From JAYWAM01 sp043782425 (GTDB taxonomy: Bacteria > Pseudomonadota > Gammaproteobacteria > Burkholderiales > Usitatibacteraceae): a DNA stretch of 13,735 nucleotides. Location: NCBI GenBank assembly GCA_043782425.1, contig JAYWAM010000213.1, forward strand, positions 1-13,735. Direction: 5' to 3'. The position numbers and the translations under genes were made by a program. The stretch's first letter is position 1, and every line of letters begins with the position of its first letter. Below, piece by piece: positions 1 to 6,191 of the stretch. Below the pieces are notes generated by a model, which was not told the DNA's origin, did no database searches, and worked only from the letters and a program-made list of their open reading frames with translations.

Positions 1-69
1 CGCATGGTATTTGAAGTGGGGCGCAGCACAGTGACGTAGAAAATCGGCATCGGCGAAAAAAGAGGTCAT
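1..69 (-). CDS. Possible 5' end of an unrecognised gene running off the left edge
   Basis: The minus strand is open from about position 132 to the left edge. An ATG at 67-69 would begin a protein reading MTSFFADADFLRH and continue out of the window. Only 23 codons are visible. A weak GTGGA lies about 8 nt upstream of the ATG; an in-frame GTG four codons earlier is an alternative start. No family is recognised. It is listed because no other frame is open here and it lies just beyond the transposase scar, where a neighbouring gene would be expected. A chance open frame is quite possible at this length. Confidence 0.25.
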   Translation of the reverse strand, partial: MTSFFADADFLRHCAAPHFKYHA

Positions 70-83
70 CGCAAAATCCACGA

Positions 84-203
84 GATCAGGTCGTCTGAGT
101 CTGGCCGGGGGGGGTGATTCAAAGTGATGTGGCTATTTCCAATGCTCGATAGAAGCGTGAATAAATTCACCTGATTTGTCTTTCCCGCCCCCCGATCAGG
201 TCG
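84..203. repeat. 10-bp direct repeat GATCAGGTCG bracketing a 100-bp segment
   Basis: GATCAGGTCG occurs exactly at 84-93 and again at 194-203. The 100 bp between them begin near a run of eight G (107-114) and end with CCCGCCCCCC (184-193), and contain a small palindrome GTGAATAAATTCAC (157-170). The right copy coincides with the premature end of the transposase remnant. The length fits a target duplication of some IS4-like elements, but the enclosed ends are not clear inverted repeats, so an excision or recombination scar is equally possible. Confidence 0.45.
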
Positions 204-478
204 AGGGCAAGCTCGCGCGAATGACTTGATGGGTTGAGCGCAACCAACTGCGAAAGCAGCGCCAGACTAAAGCGGTGTGATTGATTGCCAAGTGTTGCAG
301 CAGCCCTTGTGCGATGCAACCGAGATGGACATGGACATGATAGGCGCGCAGTTTACGGCGCACGGCGTTACGGTAGGTCTCTGATGTCCGATGCAAATAC
401 TGATCGCCACTGCCACGGCGCAAGGGTTTCATGTCAGCCATCCAGAAATGGTAGGCATACGGAGATTTGCTACTACTA
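196..478 (-). pseudogene. Degenerate 3' end of a DDE transposase (IS remnant)
   Basis: The minus strand is open from beside the oxidoreductase stop codon to a TGA at 196-198. It encodes about 93 residues including SPYAYHFWMADMKPLRR, YRNAVRRKLRAYHVHVHLG and CIAQGLLQHLAINH followed by VWRCFRSWLRS. I recognise this as the C-terminal part of a DDE-type (IS4-like) transposase. The N-terminal catalytic portion is absent. After SWLRS the sequence looks shortened: a family-like tail (VIRASLP) follows almost at once and then a stop, suggesting an internal deletion. The fragment has no start of its own and cannot make an active transposase. The sequence between 107 and 195 may hold the IS end, but I cannot define its terminal repeat. 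Confidence 0.7.
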
Positions 479-3400
479 TGCTGCGACTTGGATGCGAATA
501 GGTTTCAAGGCGCGGACTTGCGGATTGCGGAATTGTTCGACCAGTCCCGCCTCGCGTTGTTGCGCGTCTTTTAAGTGCGCCAGTTTTACATGGCCATAAC
601 CACGGATGTATTCGGGGATCGAAGCGATATCGACTGCGCTGTCGTAGTTGCCGACATTGATGCCGCCTAAAAGCATCTCAATAGTTTTTTCATAGTCACC
701 TATAAGGCGGCGCTCCATCTTGCGCTCGCTGCTGTAACCGAAAATATCCAGCGGCGTGCCGCGCAGTCCACGCAGCTTGGCGAGTACGCTGAAGACACTC
801 AACATCCACGGCCCGAAGACTTTTTTGCGCGGCTCGCCGCTGAGTGGATCGCGCTGCTGCATGATCGGCGGGGCGAGGTGAAAGGTCAGTTTGAAATCGC
901 CTTCGAACTGTTCGTTTATACGTTGCACGAAATCGCTTTGGCTGTAGAGACGCGCCACTTCGTATTCATCTTTGTAGGCCAGGAGCTTGAAGTAGTAACG
1001 CGCGACGGCGGCGCTGAGCGCTTTTTTGCCGGGAAATTTTTCGCGTTCGCTCGCTTGCACTCTGGCGACCAGCGTCGTGTAGCGCCTGGCATAGGCGGCG
1101 TTCTGGTAGGCGGTGAGGAATTTTTCGCGCCGCGCGATAAGTTCTTCCAGGCTCTCGGACAATCGCTGGCTGTCGGGCCTGGCCTGCGGCGGCGTAGCGA
1201 TGTGCTGCACGGCGCGCGCATCGACGGCAGTGCGACGGCCCCAATCGAATGCCGCTTTGTTTTTTTCCACCGCAGCGCCGTTAAGCTCGATGGCGCGCAT
1301 GATGGATTCGGCCTTGAGGGGAATCAAACCTTTCTGATAGGCGTAACCCATGATGAACGGATTGGTGAAAATCGCATCACCCAGCAGGGCCGTGGCGAGG
1401 CCGGAGGCGTTGATAAACTCCGCCGCGCCCGCAGCACCAGCTCCATTCACCGCTTCGGAAATCGCATCCTGCATTTCTTTGACGGGAATGTGCAGATCCG
1501 CATCGTGTGTGAACGCGCCAGTGGTCGCCACATCGCTGTTCACGACAGCCTTGGTGTAACCATTCTGCATTTTAGCGATGGCTTCGTCCGAGGCGGTGAC
1601 TATCATGTCGCAGCCCAGCACCGCATTGGCCTCACCGGCAGCAATACGCACCGCGTGGATTTCCTGCGGCGTGCGCGCAATGCGCACATGGGTGTAGACC
1701 GAGCCGCCCTTTTGCGCCAGGCCGGTCATGTCGAGCACGGCAACGCCCTTGCCTTCGATATGGCCCGCCATACCGAGCAGCGCGCCTATGGTCACCACGC
1801 CGGTGCCGCCGACGCCGGTGACCAGGATGCCATAGGGCGTATCGAGAGACGGCAACGCGGGTTCGGGCAAGGGCGCCAACACTTCCTGCACTACAGGCTT
1901 TTTCTTGCGCAACTGGCCGCCTTCGACCGTGACGAAACTGGGGCAGAATCCTGTTACACACGAATAATCTTTATTGCACGACGACTGATCAATAGTGCGC
2001 TTACGCCCGAATTCCGTCTCCAGCGGAACGACAGAAAGACAGTTGGACTTCTTGCCGCAATCACCACAGCCCTCGCACACCGCCTCGTTAATCAACACGC
2101 GTTTGGCCGGATCGGGGAAAGTACCGCGTTTGCGGCGACGGCGCTTTTCGGCGGCGCAAGTCTGGTCATAGATCAGCACGCTGCAGCCGGGTATGTCGCG
2201 CAACTCACGCTGCACCGCATCAAGATCATCGCGGTGATGTACGGTCACGCCCGACGCCATAGCGGCCAGGGTTCCGGCGGCGGCGTATTTGTCTGGCTCA
2301 TCGGTGACCACTGCTATTCTTTGCACGCCTTCGGCACGCACCTGCTGCGTTATCATCGGCACGCTGAGCGGGCCATCAACCGGCTGGCCGCCGGTCATGG
2401 CCACTGCGTCGTTGAACAAAATTTTGTAAGTGATATTTACTTTCGCACCCACCGCGGCGCGAATCGCCAGCAGGCCAGAATGAAAATAAGTGCCGTCGCC
2501 AAGGTTGGCGAAAATATGTTGCGTGGTGGTGAAAGGCTGGATACCCACCCACGGCACGCCCTCCCCGCCCATTTGCGTGAAAGTCATGGTTTCTTCCGGG
2601 CGTATCCAGATCGCCATGTAGTGACAGCCGATGCCTGCCAGCGCCTGCGAGCCTTGCGGCACGCGTGTCGAAATGTTGTGCGGACAACCGGAACAAAAAT
2701 ACGGCACGCGCACCACCTTGGCGCGCGGACGCGCCAGCGCGGCCTCTTTATCTTGGATAAACTTGAGGCGCGCTTCGATTATCTTGCTGGTGTGAAACTT
2801 GGCAATGCGTTTTGCAATCACGCGCGCAATCATGGCGGGCGTCAGCTCGCCCGCTGCGGGCAGCAGCCATTCGCTGCGATGCGCTTGCCATTCGCCGTGT
2901 TCGTCGTATTTTCCGATGACGCGCGGACGCACATCGTCGCGCCAGTTGTAGAGCTGTTCTTTCATCTGGTATTCGATGAGCTGGCGTTTTTCTTCCACCA
3001 CCAGGATTTCATCGAGGCCTTCGGCGAAGTGGCGCAAGCCCTCGGGCTCGAGTGGCCACGGCATGGAGACCTTGTACAAGCGCAACCCGATCTCGGCGGC
3101 GTGGCGCTCGTCTATGCCGAGGTCTTCCAACGCCTGCAATACATCAAGATAACTCTTGCCCGAAGCGATGATGCCGAGGCGCGGATTGGGCGAATCGATG
3201 GTGATACGGTTTAACTGATTGACGCGGCAATACGCCAGTGCGGCGTAAATCTTGTCGTGCTGCAAACGCAGCTCTTGTTCCATTGGCGTATCGGGCCAGC
3301 GGATATTCAGACCCGAGGCAGGGAGTTGAAAATCGTCGGGGAGCAGAATTTTCGGATTATCCAGATCAACCAGGATAGAAGCCGAAGCATCGACGGTATC

Positions 3401-4057
3401 GCTGACGCACTTGAACGCCACGTAGCAGCCTGAGTAACGCGACATGGCGAATCCATGCAGGCCAAGCTCGATCAAATCCTGCACGCCGGTGGGATAAAGC
3501 ACCGGGATCATCGCCGCATCGAACGCATGTTCGGATTGATGTGGCAGCGTCGAAGATTTGCAAGCGTGATCGTCGCCCGCGATCAGCAGCACGCCGCCGT
3601 GCTTTGCAGTGCCAAAGGCGTTGGCGTGCTTGAAAACGTCACCGCAGCGATCCACGCCCGGGCCTTTGCCGTACCAGATGCCGAATACGCCATCGTATCT
3701 CGCCCCGGCAAACAACCCTGCCTGTTGCGAGCCCCACACCGCCGTGGCCGCCAGCTCTTCATTCACGCCAGGTGTGAAGAAAATATGGTTTTCCTTGAGG
3801 TGCTTTGCCGCCTTCCACAATGCCTGGTCATACCCGCCGAGCGGCGAGCCGCGGTAGCCGGAAATGAAACCAGCGGTGTTGAGGCCAGCGGCGAGATCAC
3901 GCTGGCGCTGAATCATGGGCAGGCGCACCAGGGCCTGGGTGCCGTTGAGATAAACACGGCCAGATGCGAGAGTGTATTTATCGTCCAGACTTGGCGACGA
4001 CATTGCCGTAGTCGAAACGGAATCCGCGCTCGCGGGATTTGCAGATACGGCTGACAA
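476..4057 (-). CDS. Indolepyruvate ferredoxin oxidoreductase, fused alpha/beta type
   Basis: This enzyme of about 1193 residues belongs to the thiamine-diphosphate, iron-sulfur 2-oxoacid:ferredoxin oxidoreductases. It is expected to oxidatively decarboxylate indolepyruvate and related aryl-pyruvates to acyl-CoA in the cytoplasm, reducing ferredoxin. Domain order is visible: an N-terminal pyrimidine-binding domain (GFISGYRGSPLGGYDQ near residue 65), a CSGCPHN motif near 455, a ThDP-binding GDGTYFHSG near 520, a cysteine-rich iron-sulfur segment near 660-707 (CEGCGDCG, then CNKDYSCVTGFC), and the gamma/catalytic domain starting at GVGGTGVV near 748. The length is typical of the fused form. I chose TTG at 4055-4057 because GAGGAG lies 6 nt upstream; a TTG two codons earlier abuts that SD, and ATG at 4003 has no SD. 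Substrate specificity cannot be read from the sequence. The stop codon overlaps the transposase scar. Confidence 0.93.
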   Translation of the reverse strand: MSAVSANPASADSVSTTAMSSPSLDDKYTLASGRVYLNGTQALVRLPMIQRQRDLAAGLNTAGFISGYRGSPLGGYDQALWKAAKHLKENHIFFTPGVNEELAATAVWGSQQAGLFAGARYDGVFGIWYGKGPGVDRCGDVFKHANAFGTAKHGGVLLIAGDDHACKSSTLPHQSEHAFDAAMIPVLYPTGVQDLIELGLHGFAMSRYSGCYVAFKCVSDTVDASASILVDLDNPKILLPDDFQLPASGLNIRWPDTPMEQELRLQHDKIYAALAYCRVNQLNRITIDSPNPRLGIIASGKSYLDVLQALEDLGIDERHAAEIGLRLYKVSMPWPLEPEGLRHFAEGLDEILVVEEKRQLIEYQMKEQLYNWRDDVRPRVIGKYDEHGEWQAHRSEWLLPAAGELTPAMIARVIAKRIAKFHTSKIIEARLKFIQDKEAALARPRAKVVRVPYFCSGCPHNISTRVPQGSQALAGIGCHYMAIWIRPEETMTFTQMGGEGVPWVGIQPFTTTQHIFANLGDGTYFHSGLLAIRAAVGAKVNITYKILFNDAVAMTGGQPVDGPLSVPMITQQVRAEGVQRIAVVTDEPDKYAAAGTLAAMASGVTVHHRDDLDAVQRELRDIPGCSVLIYDQTCAAEKRRRRKRGTFPDPAKRVLINEAVCEGCGDCGKKSNCLSVVPLETEFGRKRTIDQSSCNKDYSCVTGFCPSFVTVEGGQLRKKKPVVQEVLAPLPEPALPSLDTPYGILVTGVGGTGVVTIGALLGMAGHIEGKGVAVLDMTGLAQKGGSVYTHVRIARTPQEIHAVRIAAGEANAVLGCDMIVTASDEAIAKMQNGYTKAVVNSDVATTGAFTHDADLHIPVKEMQDAISEAVNGAGAAGAAEFINASGLATALLGDAIFTNPFIMGYAYQKGLIPLKAESIMRAIELNGAAVEKNKAAFDWGRRTAVDARAVQHIATPPQARPDSQRLSESLEELIARREKFLTAYQNAAYARRYTTLVARVQASEREKFPGKKALSAAVARYYFKLLAYKDEYEVARLYSQSDFVQRINEQFEGDFKLTFHLAPPIMQQRDPLSGEPRKKVFGPWMLSVFSVLAKLRGLRGTPLDIFGYSSERKMERRLIGDYEKTIEMLLGGINVGNYDSAVDIASIPEYIRGYGHVKLAHLKDAQQREAGLVEQFRNPQVRALKPIRIQVAA

Positions 4058-4063
4058 GGGCAA

Positions 4064-4069
4064 CTCCTC
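4064..4069 (-). promoter_or_regulatory. Shine-Dalgarno GAGGAG that decides the TTG start
   Basis: On the minus strand GAGGAG is followed by TTGCCC and then the TTG at 4057, a 6-nt spacing. The earlier in-frame TTG at 4063 has zero spacing and is unlikely to be used. No comparable site precedes the downstream ATG at 4003. Confidence 0.65.
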
Positions 4070-4112
4070 AAAAATTGTGTTTTTGGTAACTTCGCACAGC
4101 TACATCAGGAGA

Positions 4113-4141
4113 ATTGTGTTCCCTGGCGAGCAGAGTGACAA
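4113..4141 (-). promoter_or_regulatory. Candidate sigma70 promoter of the oxidoreductase gene
   Basis: On the minus strand a -35 element TTGTCA (plus-strand 4136-4141, five of six consensus bases) is separated by 17 bp from CACAAT (4113-4118, four of six consensus bases). Transcription would begin near 4106, giving a leader of about 50 nt before the TTG start. This is based on matches alone. Confidence 0.45.
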
Positions 4142-4268
4142 GCACGGCGGCATATGCGGCGCGAGAATAACCGTTTTGCGAATGAAATACAAGAAAAACC
4201 CCGCGTTCAAAATGCCTGACCACATTTTAGTCTCTTATCTGTTAAATCTACGCAATTTGTGAGAAGAG

Positions 4269-4342
4269 TTTTCGCGCCAAGACGCAAAGAAAAACAAAAA
4301 CGGAGTTGATTTTCTTTGCGTCTTTGCGTCTTGGCGCGAGAA
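4269..4342. repeat. Long inverted repeat between divergent genes
   Basis: Positions 4272-4290 (TCGCGCCAAGACGCAAAGA) pair perfectly with 4321-4339 over 19 bp, with further A-T pairs outside the core. The loop is 30 nt and A/T-rich. The right arm carries a tandem CTTTGCGT duplication (4314-4321 and 4322-4329), so the hairpin can pair in two registers. It lies between divergent promoters and has no T-run, so it is more likely a dispersed genomic repeat or a structural or regulatory element than a terminator. The rest of 4064-4476 shows only the candidate promoter and a weak TAAAAT box at 4426-4431. Confidence 0.75.
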
Positions 4343-4476
4343 TCGTTTTTGGTTCCGTCTAGTCCGGCATATGACAATTCGCATCATTGCGAGTTCGCTC
4401 ACTGCAAGCATCGATTCAAGGCGTGTAAAATTTGGGGAACCTCTGAACCAACCCTCTCAACTCTTTGCGAACCATC

Positions 4477-5421
4477 ATGAAATTTTTAATTCTCGGCGCC
4501 GGTGGTGTCGGCGGCTATTTTGGCGGACGTCTGGCGGCTTCTGGCGCAGATGTCACTTTCCTGGTGCGCGAGGCGCGCGCGCAACAACTCAAGCGCAATG
4601 GTCTGGTGCTAGAAAGCGCATTGAACCAGCCGCCGGGGGCGCTCAAGCTGCCGGTCAAATATGTCACCGCGCCTGATCTTAAGCCCGGATACGGCTGCGT
4701 TGTGCTGACTTGCAAAGCCTATGGCCTAGACGCGGCAATGGACGCCATCGCACCTGCTATGGATGACAAGTGTGCCGTGTTGCCGCTGTTAAATGGCATC
4801 GAGCATCTTGAAAGGTTGGATGCGCGCTTCGGCGCAGGCCGCGTGCTGGGCGGAACCTGCCACCTGGCGATTACACTCAGCCCCGATGGCGTCATCAGAC
4901 ATCTCAATGAATTTGATCGCATCATGGTAGGCGAGCGCGACATGACTCTCACGCCGCGCATCCAGGCCATCAGCGCAGCGCTGGAAAAAAGCGGTGTCGA
5001 AACCAAGCTCTCGGAAGACATCGAACTCGAAATGTGGGAGAAGATCGCCTTTCTGTCCACCCTGGCCGGCATGACCAGCCTGATGCGCGCCAGCATCGGA
5101 GAAATCGCCGCAACGCCCGACGGAGCGGCTTTAGCGCAACGCTATTACAACGCTTGCATAGAAATCGCCAGCAAGTGCGGCCACACGCCGCGCCCGCATG
5201 TGGTGCAACGCATGAGCGAGGTCCTCACCGAGCGCGGCTCCACACTCACTGCCTCCATGCTGCGCGATCTCGAAAGCGGCAGCCAGGTGGAAGCCGATCA
5301 TATCGTCGGTTTCATGCTGCGCAAAGCGCGCCAGATGCAAGTGGACGACAGCCTGCTTACAGTTGCCTACACCCACCTCAAAGCCTACGAAAATCGTCGC
5401 GCGGCAAAGCGGCTTCCCTAG
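4477..5421 (+). CDS. panE: Ketopantoate reductase family protein (2-dehydropantoate 2-reductase)
   Basis: The 314-residue protein is predicted to reduce 2-dehydropantoate to pantoate with NADPH, a step to pantothenate and coenzyme A. The N-terminus MKFLILGAGGVGGYFGG carries the Rossmann dinucleotide-binding glycines (residues 7-13). LLNGIEHLE gives the conserved Asn at 106, MWEKIAF the catalytic Lys at 189, and the C-terminal domain has the SMLRDLESG...E signature (Ser260, Asp264, Glu272). ATG 4477 places the Rossmann strand at the very N-terminus; the in-frame TTG at 4465 adds only four residues. No clear SD is visible; a TAAAAT box at 4426-4431 is a possible -10. A REP repeat begins two bases after the stop. 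The family includes paralogues of uncertain substrate, so the exact role is less certain than the fold. Confidence 0.9.
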   Translation: MKFLILGAGGVGGYFGGRLAASGADVTFLVREARAQQLKRNGLVLESALNQPPGALKLPVKYVTAPDLKPGYGCVVLTCKAYGLDAAMDAIAPAMDDKCAVLPLLNGIEHLERLDARFGAGRVLGGTCHLAITLSPDGVIRHLNEFDRIMVGERDMTLTPRIQAISAALEKSGVETKLSEDIELEMWEKIAFLSTLAGMTSLMRASIGEIAATPDGAALAQRYYNACIEIASKCGHTPRPHVVQRMSEVLTERGSTLTASMLRDLESGSQVEADHIVGFMLRKARQMQVDDSLLTVAYTHLKAYENRRAAKRLP

Positions 5422-5422
5422 A

Positions 5423-5456
5423 TTTGGAGTGCGGCGTCGTGCCGCCGCACTCCAAA
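5423..5456. repeat. REP-like palindrome, copy 1 (long hairpin)
   Basis: The arms 5423-5435 (TTTGGAGTGCGGC) and 5444-5456 are perfect 13-bp inverse complements around an 8-nt loop. On the minus strand it matches the family of copies 2-4 but has a second full arm, making it the most symmetric copy. It starts two bases after the panE stop and ends 28 bp before the RAYT start, so it may stabilise the 3' end of the panE transcript. No T-run follows it on the plus strand. Confidence 0.85.
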
Positions 5457-5484
5457 ACAAAAATCTCGTTTACTATCTGGCTCC

Positions 5485-6066
5485 ATGAGCACCATCTTAA
5501 ATCCCGACGACAAAAGCACGGCCTTGCCTGCGCATTCCAAATGCTGGCCTCACGCCCCAGCCCACTGGCTTTTCGAATCGGGTATCTACATGGTGACCGC
5601 CAGCACCTATGGAAAACTCCCGCACTGGAACACACCTGCGAGGCTGGATTTTCTACTTGATTCCCTGTTCAGCCTGGCAACCGAGTTTGGCTGGCGCTTG
5701 CAGGCGTGGGCAGTCATGTCGAATCACTATCACTTAATCGGCGCATCGCCAGCCGATCCAACCACTCTCCAGCGATTCATCGGCAAGCTGCATATGACGA
5801 CAGCCAAACAACTAAACAAATGGGATGGAGCGGCGGGAAGAAAAGTCTGGTTTCAGTATTGGGATAGCCACATTACGTTTGAACGCTCGTATCTCGCGCG
5901 CTTGAATTACGTTCATCACAATGCAGCGCATCATGGCGTAGTGGAGCAGGCAGAAGACTATCCGTGGAGCTCTGCATCCTGGTTCGCCCAGAACGCCAGC
6001 CCGGCCTTCGTATCCACGGTGAAAAGCTTTAAAACAGACATGCTGGAGATAAAGGATGACTTCTGA
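5485..6066 (+). CDS. REP-associated tyrosine transposase (RAYT, Y1 family)
   Basis: The 193-residue protein has the hallmarks of the TnpA_REP branch of IS200/IS605-like Y1 enzymes, which nick single-stranded DNA hairpins. The histidine-hydrophobe-histidine metal site is MSNHYHLIG (His81, His83). The catalytic tyrosine is Tyr142 in RLNYVHHNAAHHG, a version of the common YIHxNPVxxG motif. YPWSSASWF near residue 160 is another family hallmark. The N-terminus MVTASTYGK fits the usual first strand. Length is slightly above the smallest members. REP-like palindromes lie on both sides (5423-5456, 6067-6094, 6104-6131, 6164-6191), the classic arrangement for this domesticated family. No good SD precedes ATG 5485. 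All catalytic residues are present, so it looks active. Confidence 0.92.
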   Translation: MSTILNPDDKSTALPAHSKCWPHAPAHWLFESGIYMVTASTYGKLPHWNTPARLDFLLDSLFSLATEFGWRLQAWAVMSNHYHLIGASPADPTTLQRFIGKLHMTTAKQLNKWDGAAGRKVWFQYWDSHITFERSYLARLNYVHHNAAHHGVVEQAEDYPWSSASWFAQNASPAFVSTVKSFKTDMLEIKDDF

Positions 6067-6094
6067 TTTGGAGTGCGGCGGCAAGACGCCGCTA
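6067..6094 (+). repeat. REP-like repeat, copy 2
   Basis: This 28-nt unit begins TTTGGAGTGCGGCGG and forms a 6-bp GCGGCG/CGCCGC stem (6075-6080 with 6087-6092) around GCAAGA. It starts at the base after the RAYT stop codon. Apart from the loop and last base it is the same as copy 3, in the same direction. Confidence 0.85.
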
Positions 6095-6103
6095 CGGTTT
6101 TAT

Positions 6104-6131
6104 TTTGGAGTGCGGCGGCATGACGCCGCTT
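6104..6131 (+). repeat. REP-like repeat, copy 3
   Basis: Same orientation as copy 2, ten bases further on, with stem GCGGCG (6112-6117) and CGCCGC (6124-6129) and loop GCATGA. Its end merges into a run of seven T, so it also looks like a terminator. Confidence 0.85.
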
Positions 6132-6136
6132 TTTTT
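6112..6136 (+). terminator. Rho-independent terminator formed by REP copy 3
   Basis: A GC-only 6-bp stem with a 6-nt loop is followed at once by seven T (6130-6136) on the plus strand. This is the expected form of an intrinsic terminator for RAYT transcription, although the stem is short. Confidence 0.55.
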
Positions 6137-6138
6137 AA

Positions 6139-6156
6139 GACGCGACACGTCGCGTT
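6139..6156. repeat. Small palindrome between REP copies 3 and 4
   Basis: ACGCGAC and GTCGCGT (6140-6146 and 6149-6155) are inverse complements separated by AC, with a further G-T wobble outside. It sits between the direct and inverted REP copies, in the linker position of a BIME-like composite. Its loop is too small for a simple RNA hairpin, so a DNA-level palindrome is more likely. Confidence 0.5.
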
Positions 6157-6163
6157 AAACTCG

Positions 6164-6191
6164 TAGCGGTGTCGTGCCGCCGCACTCCAAA
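6164..6191 (-). repeat. REP-like repeat, copy 4 (inverted)
   Basis: Read on the minus strand this is TTTGGAGTGCGGCGG followed by a loop and stem end nearly identical to copies 2 and 3 (CACGAC for the loop region, ACCGCTA at the end). It is head-to-head with them, giving a BIME-like inverted arrangement. It overlaps the first codons of the longest reading of the transporter gene. Confidence 0.85.

Noticed and set aside
878..3214. A 778-codon open frame on the plus strand opposite the oxidoreductase
   Set aside because: It lies entirely antisense to a gene with clear domains. Its product is rich in His, Arg and Gly with no recognisable motif, as expected for the shadow of GC-rich coding.
5423..5456. 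REP copy 1 as an intrinsic terminator for panE
   Set aside because: The stem is strong, but A-rich sequence, not a T-run, follows it on the plus strand. It may still protect the 3' end of the transcript.
5812..6084. A 90-codon minus-strand ORF starting MPPHSK inside REP copy 2
   Set aside because: It is antisense to RAYT. Its start comes from the repeat, which brings a GTG in this frame wherever it occurs.
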